Of a stretch of 64,000 nucleotides of DNA, positions 25,507 through 33,900 are shown piece by piece. The translations under genes were made by a program, and so were the position numbers. Position 1 is the first letter of the stretch, and each line of letters begins with the position of its first letter. Origin of the DNA: Paenibacillaceae bacterium (GTDB lineage Bacteria; Bacillota; Clostridia; Lachnospirales; Lachnospiraceae); the NCBI GenBank assembly GCA_015057705.1, contig SVDU01000010.1:1-64000 (forward strand). Reading direction: 5' to 3'. The notes beneath the pieces are model-generated. The model was given only the letters and a program-made list of their open reading frames with translations. It was not told where the DNA came from and searched no databases.

Positions 25507-25669
25507 TACTGACTCATAAACCCGGATCTTCTATTACTAGAAAGATGGACAAAGCTGATAACAACAGATACAATTCTTATATCAAATAAAACGGGCTTTG
25601 CATTTAAATACACCTGCTGCAAAGTATACCTTTCAATTCTCTGATATAATTCCCACTGGAGGTAAGGCG

Positions 25670-26854
25670 ATGGATTGGCAAAAGCAAATGAACCGGGCAA
25701 TGGAATATATTGAAAATAATCTTTCGGGAAAACCAGACTATAATGCAGCTGCGCAATTTATGAATTGCTCTGAATGGGAGTTTCGGAGAATTTTTTCTTT
25801 TCTGACCCAAATTCCAGTATCGGAGTATATCCGGCGCAGGCGGTTAACCGTGGCAGTGAGTGACATCCAAAACGGAGATAAGATCATTGATATTGCACAG
25901 CGCTATGGATATGAGTCCCAGGCCGCTTTTTCAAGGGCATTCCGACAATTACATGGGGTAGCACCATCCCACGCCCGTGACAAAGGGGTTACGCTGAACC
26001 CATTCCCGCCTTTAACCTTTAAACTGGTATTAATGGAGGGTATCGCAGTGGAAAGAGATGTGAATCAAAGAACAAATATTATTGGTGCAGGAGAAGTCGG
26101 CTATGCTGTATCAGTAGATCTGGACAAGGAAACTATTCATAAAACCAACAAATTATTTTGGGGTAAAAAGGGAAACCAGGTGTTAGGAGCAACGGCACTT
26201 CCGCTTTATGGCGCATTTGTTTCGGAAGAAACGTGCCGTTTTTTTGATGAGGTAGCCGGTAAAAAAGTATTGGAAATAGGCTGCGGAAGTGGCCATTCCC
26301 TACAGTATTTAGGGGAGCGCAGGGCATCTGAACTATGGGGAATTGATATTACCAGGGAGCAGATAAATAAAGCAGAGCAGCATCTTAAGACATGTAATCT
26401 CACAGCAAAACTGATTTGCTCGCCGATGGAAGAGGAGTGCGGGCTGCCAGAGGATTATTTTGATTTCGTTTATTCGGTATATGGCATAGGCTGGACCACT
26501 GATCTCGATGGAACATTCCGGCGGATTGCTTCTTATCTCAAAAAAGGAGGTGTATTTATTTTCAGCTGGTCACACCCTATTCATAAATGTGTCGCAGCGG
26601 AAGATGATATGCTTGTCTTTAAGAAATGTTATTTTGACGAATCATGGTACTCCGTCTCCGTTGGCGAAGGCGTGCTGTCACTGTCAGACCGTAAATTATC
26701 AACTTACATTAATGCATTGGCACGGGCCGGATTCATTATTGAACAGTTGATTGAAGAATCTGATGAGGACATAATAAAATCAAAGGACAACAGCTTTGCA
26801 AAGAAAGCCAGTATGCTACCCGTTACGTTTGTTATTAAAGCAATAAAAAAATAG
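25670..26854 (+). CDS. AraC-type regulator fused to a class I SAM methyltransferase
   Basis: 394 aa from the ATG at 25670 (GGAGG 8 nt upstream). Residues 1-105 are a two-helix-turn-helix AraC domain (YIRRRRLTVAVSDIQ, then DIAQRYGYESQAAFSRAFRQLHGVAPS). Residues about 180-390 form a Rossmann methyltransferase (VLEIGCGSGHSLQYL for SAM binding, then IGWTTDLDGTFRRIASYLKKGG). A DNA-binding domain at the N-terminus of a methyltransferase recalls Ada-like designs but lacks the Ada Cys domains. The methyl acceptor could be a small molecule. It stands alone after the IS element. Confidence 0.85.
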   Translation: MDWQKQMNRAMEYIENNLSGKPDYNAAAQFMNCSEWEFRRIFSFLTQIPVSEYIRRRRLTVAVSDIQNGDKIIDIAQRYGYESQAAFSRAFRQLHGVAPSHARDKGVTLNPFPPLTFKLVLMEGIAVERDVNQRTNIIGAGEVGYAVSVDLDKETIHKTNKLFWGKKGNQVLGATALPLYGAFVSEETCRFFDEVAGKKVLEIGCGSGHSLQYLGERRASELWGIDITREQINKAEQHLKTCNLTAKLICSPMEEECGLPEDYFDFVYSVYGIGWTTDLDGTFRRIASYLKKGGVFIFSWSHPIHKCVAAEDDMLVFKKCYFDESWYSVSVGEGVLSLSDRKLSTYINALARAGFIIEQLIEESDEDIIKSKDNSFAKKASMLPVTFVIKAIKK

Positions 26855-26969
26855 GTATAATTGATTGAAAATATATTTAATAACGCGAAAAAACTGCACA
26901 GAACCATTTCCATAGGAATAAAATGAACTGAGAATAAAAATGCAATCGGAGCAGTTTACAGGAGTTTAT

Positions 26970-28754
26970 ATGGATGGTAGTAGTTATAGTAGTGAAGCAA
27001 TAGCGAGTGCTGGATTACCCTATGATAATATAAACTGGTATGATATAGAAGGTCAGCCCTTTGGTCCAGCCTCCAAATTAAATGTTATTGTATTTAATGA
27101 CGCAAATAACATTGTTGACGTGGAAGGACCTGTGGCCATTGGAGGAAGTTTTTACAGCCCAAGAGGTTTCAGCGCTGGTTTTTCCAGAGATAAGGGCAGC
27201 AGAGATGCCAATTACTCACCGGATCTGGTGCGTTTTCTCGTTGGCGGCAATGTGGCAATGAGTGAGCCACTGGTGATTGTAGGTCATACGGTTGTCGGCG
27301 GCGGCTTCCGCGCAGGCAAGGGAAGCACATACTTAATTGGAAAAAGTGGAAAGGCGGATCAGGCGAAAGAGCTCGAGGCTTTATATCAGGCCAATGGCGG
27401 AAGTCAGTATTGGACACCATCAGACAAAGGAAATCATTATTTAATTTCCAGCTATGATGTTCCAAGATATATACCTGCAGGCAGAATGCATGCAGACGTT
27501 TCAAAATTCTTTCAGGATGCAAAGAACGGAATTGGATACTATAAAAACTGTATTGATAATTTAACACCAACCGGAACTGTTGTAGATAATAATTACGAAT
27601 GGATATTAAGGGGAAATGATCCCGTACAGAATGTATTCCTGATTGATGTAAGGCCGAACGGTTTGGTTAACAAAGGGATCCGTGCAGAAGTTCCCGTAGG
27701 AAGTAATGTTATCGTAAGGCTGAGAACAGGCCCTGATGCTCACCTGCAATATGGCCTCTACGGAGAAGAAAGCAAAGCCAACCGTACTTTATATGTATTT
27801 GAGGATGCCACAAATATTTATATGGAGAAATCCTCCGATATCTGGGGAAGTATACTGGCACCCCAGGCAATGTACCATGCCCATCCCACTGGCGGTCGTG
27901 TAAGCGGCAATGCGGCGTTGGGATCATTTGCAGTCAATGCGGCCAGCGGCTTTGAATTTCATTATTACCCCTTTGTGGGTGGTGTAATGTGCCAGGTTCC
28001 GGCACCAGAAGTATCACCGGGAAATGAGGAGCAGCCTGTGGTATGTCCCACTTGTCCCGCACCGCCTGCACCCGTACCATGTCCGACTCCGCCGCCATGT
28101 CCCACACCTGAGCCCTGTCCGACCCCGCCGCCCTGCCCGACCTGCCCGACTCCTCCGCCTTGTCCCAAGCCGGAACCATGCCCTGCTTGTCCAGTGTGCC
28201 CGAAGCCCGAGCCGTGCCCGGCATGTCCAAAACCTCAGCCGTGCCCGACCTGTCCGGTTTGCCCGAAGGCCGAGCCCTGTCCTGTCTGTCCGGCGTGTCC
28301 GAAGGCCGAGCCCTGTCCGCCCTGTCCAACATGTCCGGTCTGCCCGGAATGTCCAAAGCCAGAGTCCTGTCCAACATGTCCGGTCTGTCCAGAATGCCCG
28401 AAACCAAAACCCTGTCCGGTCTGTCCTGTCTGTCCGGAATGTCCAAAGCCAGAGCCATGTCCAGTCTGCCAGGAATGTCTGATTAAGCCTGGTATTATTG
28501 CTGGATGTATCTGGGGATGCGGCTGCGGTGATTTCCATGATTGGGAGGTAAAATTATACAAGAGAGTCAATGATGTTGATACAATGATGTTCTGCGTCAA
28601 GATCTGCGGTTGCGGCTGCTTTGAATTTGCAGCTCCTTATGATGGATGCTATATTTTAAAAGTAAGGATGTGTGAGAACTGCTGGAACACATTCTGGTGT
28701 AAGCCAATTATTACACTGAATAACATTGGTGTAGCCAGTTTCATGATTGATTAA
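26970..28754 (+). CDS. Choice-of-anchor A family protein with long Cys-Pro repeat
   Basis: 594 aa from the ATG at 26970, chosen for AGGAG 5 nt upstream; an ATG 30 nt earlier has no ribosome site. Residues about 10-350 match the choice-of-anchor A beta-helical domain (LNVIVFNDANNIVDVEGPVAIGG, then DIWGSILAPQA). Then comes a stretch of about 146 residues made of CPxC/CPxP units (28044-28482). A C-terminal Cys-rich domain of about 90 residues contains GCIWGCGCGDF and KICGCGCFEF. No signal peptide is present, yet the composition suits a cross-linked outer layer, perhaps spore-associated (inference). Confidence 0.75.
   Translation: MDGSSYSSEAIASAGLPYDNINWYDIEGQPFGPASKLNVIVFNDANNIVDVEGPVAIGGSFYSPRGFSAGFSRDKGSRDANYSPDLVRFLVGGNVAMSEPLVIVGHTVVGGGFRAGKGSTYLIGKSGKADQAKELEALYQANGGSQYWTPSDKGNHYLISSYDVPRYIPAGRMHADVSKFFQDAKNGIGYYKNCIDNLTPTGTVVDNNYEWILRGNDPVQNVFLIDVRPNGLVNKGIRAEVPVGSNVIVRLRTGPDAHLQYGLYGEESKANRTLYVFEDATNIYMEKSSDIWGSILAPQAMYHAHPTGGRVSGNAALGSFAVNAASGFEFHYYPFVGGVMCQVPAPEVSPGNEEQPVVCPTCPAPPAPVPCPTPPPCPTPEPCPTPPPCPTCPTPPPCPKPEPCPACPVCPKPEPCPACPKPQPCPTCPVCPKAEPCPVCPACPKAEPCPPCPTCPVCPECPKPESCPTCPVCPECPKPKPCPVCPVCPECPKPEPCPVCQECLIKPGIIAGCIWGCGCGDFHDWEVKLYKRVNDVDTMMFCVKICGCGCFEFAAPYDGCYILKVRMCENCWNTFWCKPIITLNNIGVASFMID
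28044..28482 (+). repeat. Cys-Pro-rich coding repeat
   Basis: Imperfect tandem units of about 11-15 codons, such as CPVCPECPKPEPCP. Cys and Pro fill most positions, with Cys at roughly every third residue. Opposite-strand open frames here are artefacts of the biased composition. Confidence 0.85.
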
Positions 28755-28786
28755 TTATTATAAAATGTGTTTTGATTTATGAAAAA

Positions 28787-28828
28787 CTGCCGCAAGCGGT
28801 TTAATTACCAAATTGCGGCAGCTTTTTT
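28787..28828. terminator. Rho-independent terminator
   Basis: CTGCCGCAA (28787-28795) pairs with TTGCGGCAG (28813-28821), followed by CTTTTTT; it ends the Cys-Pro protein gene and may also serve the convergent rsmH-like gene. Confidence 0.8.
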
Positions 28829-28892
28829 AGCATTTTAATAAACCCGTTCATATGATCGGAACCTGGCTTTGACATAATTATTCCTTTCAGTG

Positions 28893-29942
28893 TTATGATT
28901 TTATAGCCCAGCGTAATTTAGCACATCGGGCACGTCCGTTGGAATTACATTCTTCTGCAGAAGGTCTGATTGCATCCGGTGCGATTTCTTTATAAATACC
29001 GTTGCGGTGGAGACGCTGAAACGATTTTTTTACAAGACGGTCTTCGCCTGAATGAAAAGTTAGAATCGCTACACGTCCCCCTTTGGCCAGAGCATCCGGA
29101 AGCTTTTCTAAAAAATCGTATAATACCTCAAATTCATTATTCACATCAATCCGCAGCGCCTGAAAACATCGCTGGCAGGATTTTTTAATCTCATTTTCTC
29201 TGTCCTTTTCCGGAATAAATTTCAGTGTATCTTTAATAATCTGCCGAAGCTGGCCGGTTGTTGTAACCTCTTCCCCTTTTTTTATTGCTAAAGTCACTGC
29301 ACGGGAAATTTCTTCGGCATGAGGCTCGTCTGCATTCTCTAAAAGCATGCCGCATAATTCATTCTGGGAAATGGTTTTTAAACGTTCAGCAGCAGAGATA
29401 CCCTTTGAAGGATTCAGCCGCAGATCAAGAGGTCCCTCTGTTTTAAATGAAAATCCCCGATCGGGGTTGTCTATCTGCATGGAAGATACACCTAAATCAG
29501 CCAGGATAAAATCCAGTGGACCTGACTCCGGGATTATCTCATCAATATTGGAAAAATTGGTTTGCCTGATTGTTAATATCTCCGGACCATAACCCAGATT
29601 CTGAAGGCGTTCCCGTGTCCGGGGTAATTCAATAGGATCTACATCAGTTGCATACAAATGCCCGTTTGATTCCAGACATTTAAGCATCTCTAACGTATGC
29701 CCCCCGTAGCCTAATGTTGCATCTAATCCGGTCTCGCCGGGGGTGATTTTTAAAATATCCAGTATTTCCTGTACGCAGATAGAGCGATGCATGCCAGCTG
29801 GTGTATTGCCCTTTTGAATCACTTTAGCAACAGTATCAGAATATAATTCCGGATTTAATTCTTTATATTTATCCTTAAAAGCTTTTGGATGAGTTCCTTT
29901 GTATCTGGGACGGCGCTGATGTTTTTGTTCCTGTTTATCCAT
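28893..29942 (-). CDS. rsmH2: 16S rRNA (cytosine-N4)-methyltransferase RsmH paralogue
   Basis: 349 aa. RsmH landmarks: SAM loop DATLGYGGHTLEML, ILADLGVSSMQIDNPDRGFSF, FQALRIDVNNE and ILTFHSGEDRLVKK. An N-terminal extension of about 50 basic residues precedes the usual start region. The gene stands alone, away from any cell-wall (mra) cluster, which fits the second RsmH copy found in several Clostridia. Whether it methylates C1402 or another base is unknown. The symbol is assigned from that reasoning. Confidence 0.85.
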   Translation of the reverse strand: MDKQEQKHQRRPRYKGTHPKAFKDKYKELNPELYSDTVAKVIQKGNTPAGMHRSICVQEILDILKITPGETGLDATLGYGGHTLEMLKCLESNGHLYATDVDPIELPRTRERLQNLGYGPEILTIRQTNFSNIDEIIPESGPLDFILADLGVSSMQIDNPDRGFSFKTEGPLDLRLNPSKGISAAERLKTISQNELCGMLLENADEPHAEEISRAVTLAIKKGEEVTTTGQLRQIIKDTLKFIPEKDRENEIKKSCQRCFQALRIDVNNEFEVLYDFLEKLPDALAKGGRVAILTFHSGEDRLVKKSFQRLHRNGIYKEIAPDAIRPSAEECNSNGRARCAKLRWAIKS

Positions 29943-30022
29943 TTTTGTTCCACCTTCTTAAAATATCTTTTATAAATGTATCTGCTTACATGATAACAAA
30001 CCCATGACAGAATGGCAAATGA

Positions 30023-30050
30023 TTGTTTTTATTTTATTTCGTTATATAAT
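30023..30050 (+). promoter_or_regulatory. Probable nitroreductase promoter
   Basis: TTGTTT (30023-30028), a 16-bp spacer and TATAAT (30045-30050), 34 nt before the start codon. Confidence 0.55.
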
Positions 30051-30083
30051 GTAATTATCAATGTCTAAATGGGAGGTAAAATT

Positions 30084-30605
30084 ATGTTATTGGATATTTT
30101 GAAATCCAGAAGAAGCATCAGGAAGTTTCAAAACAAAGAGATTGAACAGGAAAAGATAGATATCATTCTAAAAAGTGCTCTGCTCTCCCCCTCATCTCGC
30201 TCCATAAGACCCTGGGAGTTTGTGGCTGTCACCAATATAGAAATAATTAACAAGCTTTCACAAAGCAGAGATCCTGGTTCGGTTTTTTTGGCAGGTGCGC
30301 CTCTTGCAGTAGCGGTAATAGCTGATCATACATTAAGCGACGTCTGGGTTGAAGATGCGTCCATAGCTGCAACAATAATTCAGTTAACAGCTCAGGATTT
30401 AGGTCTTGGCTCATGTTGGATTCAGGTGAGGGAACGATTTCATAAAGAGCAGCAAACAGCTGGAGATTATATCAGAGAAGTTCTGGGAATACCCGGACAG
30501 TACTGTGTTGAATGCCTGATTGCCATTGGTTATCCTGCTGAAGAGAAGAAACCGTATGAGGAAGATATGCTAAAGTGTGAAAAGCTGCATTATGACAGAT
30601 TTTAA
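30084..30605 (+). CDS. Nitroreductase family protein
   Basis: 173 aa from the ATG at 30084 (GGGAGG upstream). FMN-binding features of the family: SRRSIRKFQNKEI at the N-terminus, LLSPSSRSIRPWEFV, and DLGLGSCWIQVR, ending with a YPAEEKKPYEED tail. It would reduce nitro or quinone-like compounds with NAD(P)H; the physiological substrate is not known. No iron-sulfur motif. Confidence 0.9.
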   Translation: MLLDILKSRRSIRKFQNKEIEQEKIDIILKSALLSPSSRSIRPWEFVAVTNIEIINKLSQSRDPGSVFLAGAPLAVAVIADHTLSDVWVEDASIAATIIQLTAQDLGLGSCWIQVRERFHKEQQTAGDYIREVLGIPGQYCVECLIAIGYPAEEKKPYEEDMLKCEKLHYDRF

Positions 30606-30635
30606 TCTACTTAAAATTGGAAGCAGGGGGATAAG

Positions 30636-31166
30636 TTGGAGATTATATTTAAGAGTGAATTTATTATGACGTTGGAAAGGTATCTACATTTTTGTAACAA
30701 TCCTGTTGGTGAGGAAGCAAAAAGAAAGTACCGGGCATGGAAAAGCAGAAATATTTTATTTTTTATTTTATCATTACTTTGTGCATTGATATTTGTGTTA
30801 TTGAAAGAATGGATAGGATGTTGCCTGTCCCTTGGTCTTAGTGCAGGTTTTACTTATAAGTTCTTATATCAGGCTGACAGAGTAAATACAAAGACTTATA
30901 ATTATATGCGAAAGTCGCTGGATTCGGCTGAATGGATCAGATCCACAACTTTTGCTGATGTAATGAAAGTACAAGAAGGAAATACAGAAAGTGTTTACGA
31001 ATATTCTTACATTAAAAAAATAACAGAAGACAATGAATACTTTTATTTATGGCACAATTCAGATTTTGTTTTCCGGATTCCCCAGGACAGCTTTGTGATT
31101 GGAGACAAAAAGGATTTTAAAAATTTTATTGCAGACAGAATTTATGAAAACAGGGTCACAAGTTAA
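30636..31166 (+). CDS. YcxB-like membrane protein
   Basis: 176 aa from a TTG start with GGGGG upstream; the ATG ten codons later lacks a ribosome site. The N-terminal soluble strand (EIIFKSEFIMTLERYLHF) is followed by two membrane helices (about 44-80) and a C-terminal domain with YSYIKKITEDNEYFYLW, then FRIPQDSF, the YcxB hallmark. Function unknown in the family. Confidence 0.7.
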   Translation: MEIIFKSEFIMTLERYLHFCNNPVGEEAKRKYRAWKSRNILFFILSLLCALIFVLLKEWIGCCLSLGLSAGFTYKFLYQADRVNTKTYNYMRKSLDSAEWIRSTTFADVMKVQEGNTESVYEYSYIKKITEDNEYFYLWHNSDFVFRIPQDSFVIGDKKDFKNFIADRIYENRVTS

Positions 31167-31270
31167 CATAAAAATATAAAATTATATCCTCCACCGGGGC
31201 TTGTTGAGATGAAATAACGTTTTATAATTGTACTTAGCAGAAAGTAAAATTATGAAAGGTTGGTAAGAAC

Positions 31271-32272
31271 ATGCATATTCCAGACAATTATTTAAGCCCG
31301 TCAACCTGTGCCGCTATGGGGGCTGCCATGGTTCCTGTTTGGACAAAGGCAATCAGGAAGGTGAAGGAAGAGATTCCTAAAGCAAAGATACCACTGCTTG
31401 GTGTGGGAGCAGCGTTTTCATTTCTTCTTATGATGTTTAATGTACCACTTCCAGGAGGGACAACAGGGCATGCTGTAGGTGGTACGCTGCTGGCTATTTT
31501 GATGGGTCCTTATGCTGCCTGTATCAGTGTTACGGTTGCTCTCTTTATTCAGGCGCTGTTATTTGGCGACGGTGGTATTCTTGCTTTTGGGGCGAATTGT
31601 TTTAATATGGCATTTGTTCTGCCGTTTTTTGGATATTATATTTATAAACTGATTAAAGATCATGTCAGGTCAGAAAAAGGGGAATACCTGGGTATTATTC
31701 TGGGATCCTATGCCGGAATTAATGTAGCTGCACTCTGTGCCGCCATTGAATTTGGAATTCAGCCCCTTTTGTTTAAAGATGGTGCGGGTCAGGCACTTTA
31801 TTGTCCTTACCCACTCTCTGTTTCCATACCTGCCATGCTGATTCCCCATCTGCTGGTTGCAGGAATTGTGGAAGCTGTTTTTACAGCTGCAATTGTTGTT
31901 TACATAAAAAAGGTCTCTCCAGGTACATTCTATAAGGGTGCCAAAGAAAAGACGAGTGCTGTTTACGGCCTGGTAGCCGGGCTAATCTGCTTTACTCCCC
32001 TTGGTCTTCTGGCAACAGGAACTGCATGGGGAGAGTGGGGAGCAGATGAAATTAAAGAGGTAGTATCTGGGGGGAATGCACTGGGATTTGTTCCTCACGG
32101 TATGAAGGAAGGTTTTGATTTTAGTGCTGTTATGCCGGATTATGCAGTGAGCGGCCTGCCGGAAGTAGCAGGATATTTATTGTCTGCAGTTGCGGGTGTG
32201 GCAATCATGATTATTTTCTTTAAGATACTTGGTAATATGAAAAAAGACAAGGCTGGAAACAACGTTGGATAA
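31271..32272 (+). CDS. cbiM: Energy-coupling factor metal transporter, CbiM/NikM component with NikN-like tail
   Basis: 333 aa. It starts MHIPDNYLSP, whose N-terminal Met-His loop forms the Co/Ni site. The substrate component has seven membrane helices (GGTTGHAVGGTLLAILMGP conserved). The C-terminal 90 residues, with an extracytoplasmic loop and final helix (VSGLPEVAGYLLSAVAG), correspond to the CbiN/NikN part, so M and N are fused. Co2+ versus Ni2+ cannot be separated. It overlaps the next gene by 8 bp. No cobalamin or NiCo riboswitch is recognisable in the 100-nt leader. Confidence 0.85.
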   Translation: MHIPDNYLSPSTCAAMGAAMVPVWTKAIRKVKEEIPKAKIPLLGVGAAFSFLLMMFNVPLPGGTTGHAVGGTLLAILMGPYAACISVTVALFIQALLFGDGGILAFGANCFNMAFVLPFFGYYIYKLIKDHVRSEKGEYLGIILGSYAGINVAALCAAIEFGIQPLLFKDGAGQALYCPYPLSVSIPAMLIPHLLVAGIVEAVFTAAIVVYIKKVSPGTFYKGAKEKTSAVYGLVAGLICFTPLGLLATGTAWGEWGADEIKEVVSGGNALGFVPHGMKEGFDFSAVMPDYAVSGLPEVAGYLLSAVAGVAIMIIFFKILGNMKKDKAGNNVG

Positions 32273-33089
32273 TACAGAAATTAAAGTGGATGATATGCCT
32301 GAATGGCTTTTAGAAAACGAGAACTACATACCGTCGGCCGATAAGGATACTTTTGTTAACAAAAGTATCCTGTCTGTATTTAAGGTGTTATCCAGAATAA
32401 AAAAACAGGATTCACCAGGGGAAACAGCTGTTCAAATGAATGTACCCCTTCAGGTTTTTGGCACACTCGTTTTAACTTTACTGGTTTCACTCACAAGAAG
32501 CTTTGTATTTGTTATAATTGTAAATGTCTGGTTATTGGCAGTCTTAAGCATGACGGATACAACGCGTATGATAGTAATCTTAAAGCTGAGTATGGGTATC
32601 ACTTTTTTTACGGCTATTATCATGCTGCCGGCATTTGTTTTCGGTAATACCTATAGCAGTATCATGATCACTACAAAGGTGTTTGCTACAATCACTGCCA
32701 TGGGTCTGCTTTCTCATTCCACAAAGTGGAGTGCACTTACACAGGCACTGAAACGATTTTATTTACCTGATATTTTTATATTCATACTTGATATTACAAT
32801 CAAATTTATTTATATGCTGGGTGAATTCTCGTTAAATATGTTTTATTCGTTAAAGCTTCGGTCTGTGGGAAAGAACCGCAGCAAGTATTCGTCAATGGCA
32901 GGAATTGCAGGAACTGTATTTCTTCAGTCAAAAGAAATGGCTGAGGATATGTATCATGCCATGGAATGCAGAGGATTTACGGGAGAGTATCATATGAATG
33001 ATAAATTAAAGTTTAAATGGAGAGATTACCTCTATATTGGGATAATTGCAGGCTTTTTCAGTTTATTTATTTACTTTGGAAGGGTGTAA
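32265..33089 (+). CDS. cbiQ: Energy-coupling factor transmembrane protein (CbiQ/EcfT)
   Basis: 274 aa. A soluble N-terminal part of about 60 residues is followed by five membrane helices and the two coupling helices with A-R-G-type motifs (SLKLRSVGKN and YHAMECRGFTG) that touch the ATPase. It links CbiM to the ATPase in the Co/Ni importer. It is separated from the ATPase start by 1 bp. Confidence 0.88.
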   Translation: MDNTEIKVDDMPEWLLENENYIPSADKDTFVNKSILSVFKVLSRIKKQDSPGETAVQMNVPLQVFGTLVLTLLVSLTRSFVFVIIVNVWLLAVLSMTDTTRMIVILKLSMGITFFTAIIMLPAFVFGNTYSSIMITTKVFATITAMGLLSHSTKWSALTQALKRFYLPDIFIFILDITIKFIYMLGEFSLNMFYSLKLRSVGKNRSKYSSMAGIAGTVFLQSKEMAEDMYHAMECRGFTGEYHMNDKLKFKWRDYLYIGIIAGFFSLFIYFGRV

Positions 33090-33090
33090 C

Positions 33091-33840
33091 ATGATTGAAT
33101 TTAACGACGTCTGCTTTTCGTATACGGATATGATTGCATTGGATCACATTAATCTCAGCATAAAAACAGGGGAAGCAATTGCGTTAATGGGGGCCAATGG
33201 CTGCGGCAAGTCTACTCTGTTAAAACTGATAAATGGAATTATTTCTCCAGACTCTGGAAGCTATCGGTTTCATGGAGAAGAAGTCACTCATAAAAAACTT
33301 CAGGATGAAAAATTTTCAAAGCTTCTTCATCAGAAGATCGGATTCGTATTTCAGAATTCTGATACGCAGCTGTTTTGTTCCAGTGTCTATGATGAAGTGG
33401 CGTTCGGGCCAAGGCAGATGGGGGTCGGAGAATCCGAGGTGGAACATCGGGTAAATGACTGTCTTGCTTTGCTGGGGATACAGGAGTTCCGTAATAGAAT
33501 TCCATATCACTTAAGCGGAGGAGAAAAGCGGAAAGTTGCGATTGCATGCGTGCTGTCATTAAATCCTGAGGTTCTGGTTCTCGATGAACCTATGAACGGA
33601 CTTGATCCCAAGACCCAGAGATGGCTTGTGGATTTTCTGAAGAAGTTAAACAAAGCAGGAAAGACTTTAATAACTTCCACTCATAATCTTGAACTTGTAC
33701 ATGAAATATCCAAAAGAGCTGTTCTCTTTGGAGAATCCCATACCATTGTGGCGGATATGGTGACCGAAGAGCTGTTAATGGATGTGGAACTTTTAAAAAG
33801 GGTAAATCTTGTGGATTCGTGTTATCAATACAAGGTGTAG
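33091..33840 (+). CDS. cbiO: Energy-coupling factor ATPase (CbiO)
   Basis: 249 aa from the ATG at 33091. Walker A GANGCGKST, Q-loop VFQNSDTQLF (typical of ECF ATPases), signature LSGGEKRKVAIA and Walker B VLVLDEPMNGLDP, then switch His in STHN. As a single ATPase it would form a homodimer. Last of the cbiMQO operon. Confidence 0.93.
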   Translation: MIEFNDVCFSYTDMIALDHINLSIKTGEAIALMGANGCGKSTLLKLINGIISPDSGSYRFHGEEVTHKKLQDEKFSKLLHQKIGFVFQNSDTQLFCSSVYDEVAFGPRQMGVGESEVEHRVNDCLALLGIQEFRNRIPYHLSGGEKRKVAIACVLSLNPEVLVLDEPMNGLDPKTQRWLVDFLKKLNKAGKTLITSTHNLELVHEISKRAVLFGESHTIVADMVTEELLMDVELLKRVNLVDSCYQYKV

Positions 33841-33900
33841 TCTTATATCTAGATGGAAAGACTTGATTCGCTGATCAGCAATAGTTTAAGGGGAAAGAGA

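Larger units (their letters stand above)
24721..25510 (+). mobile_element. IS200/IS605-family insertion sequence (tnpA only)
   Basis: About 790 bp. Left side: hairpin CCCCCTGC/GCAGGGGG (24728-24746). Right side: hairpin CCACCGGC/GCCGGTGG (25488-25506), as expected for a single-strand transposon recognising subterminal hairpins. Between them lie one Y1 transposase gene and a structured tail; there is no tnpB. The 11-mer AAATAAACCCC stands before a hairpin at both sides (24721-24731 and 25459-25469). Exact ends are uncertain because these elements make no target duplication. Confidence 0.75.

Noticed and set aside
28044-28482. Repeat array considered as CRISPR
   Set aside because: Units are in frame, vary in length and lack spacers; it is coding repeat sequence.
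27934-28600. Several long minus-strand and alternative-frame open frames over the Cys-Pro repeat
   Set aside because: They are produced by the biased CCN/TGY codons of the real gene; translations are repetitive Arg/Gly/Asp strings without ribosome sites.
31167-31270. Cobalamin or NiCo riboswitch ahead of cbiM
   Set aside because: The 100-nt leader lacks a B12 box and the conserved four-stem core; only an ordinary leader is visible.
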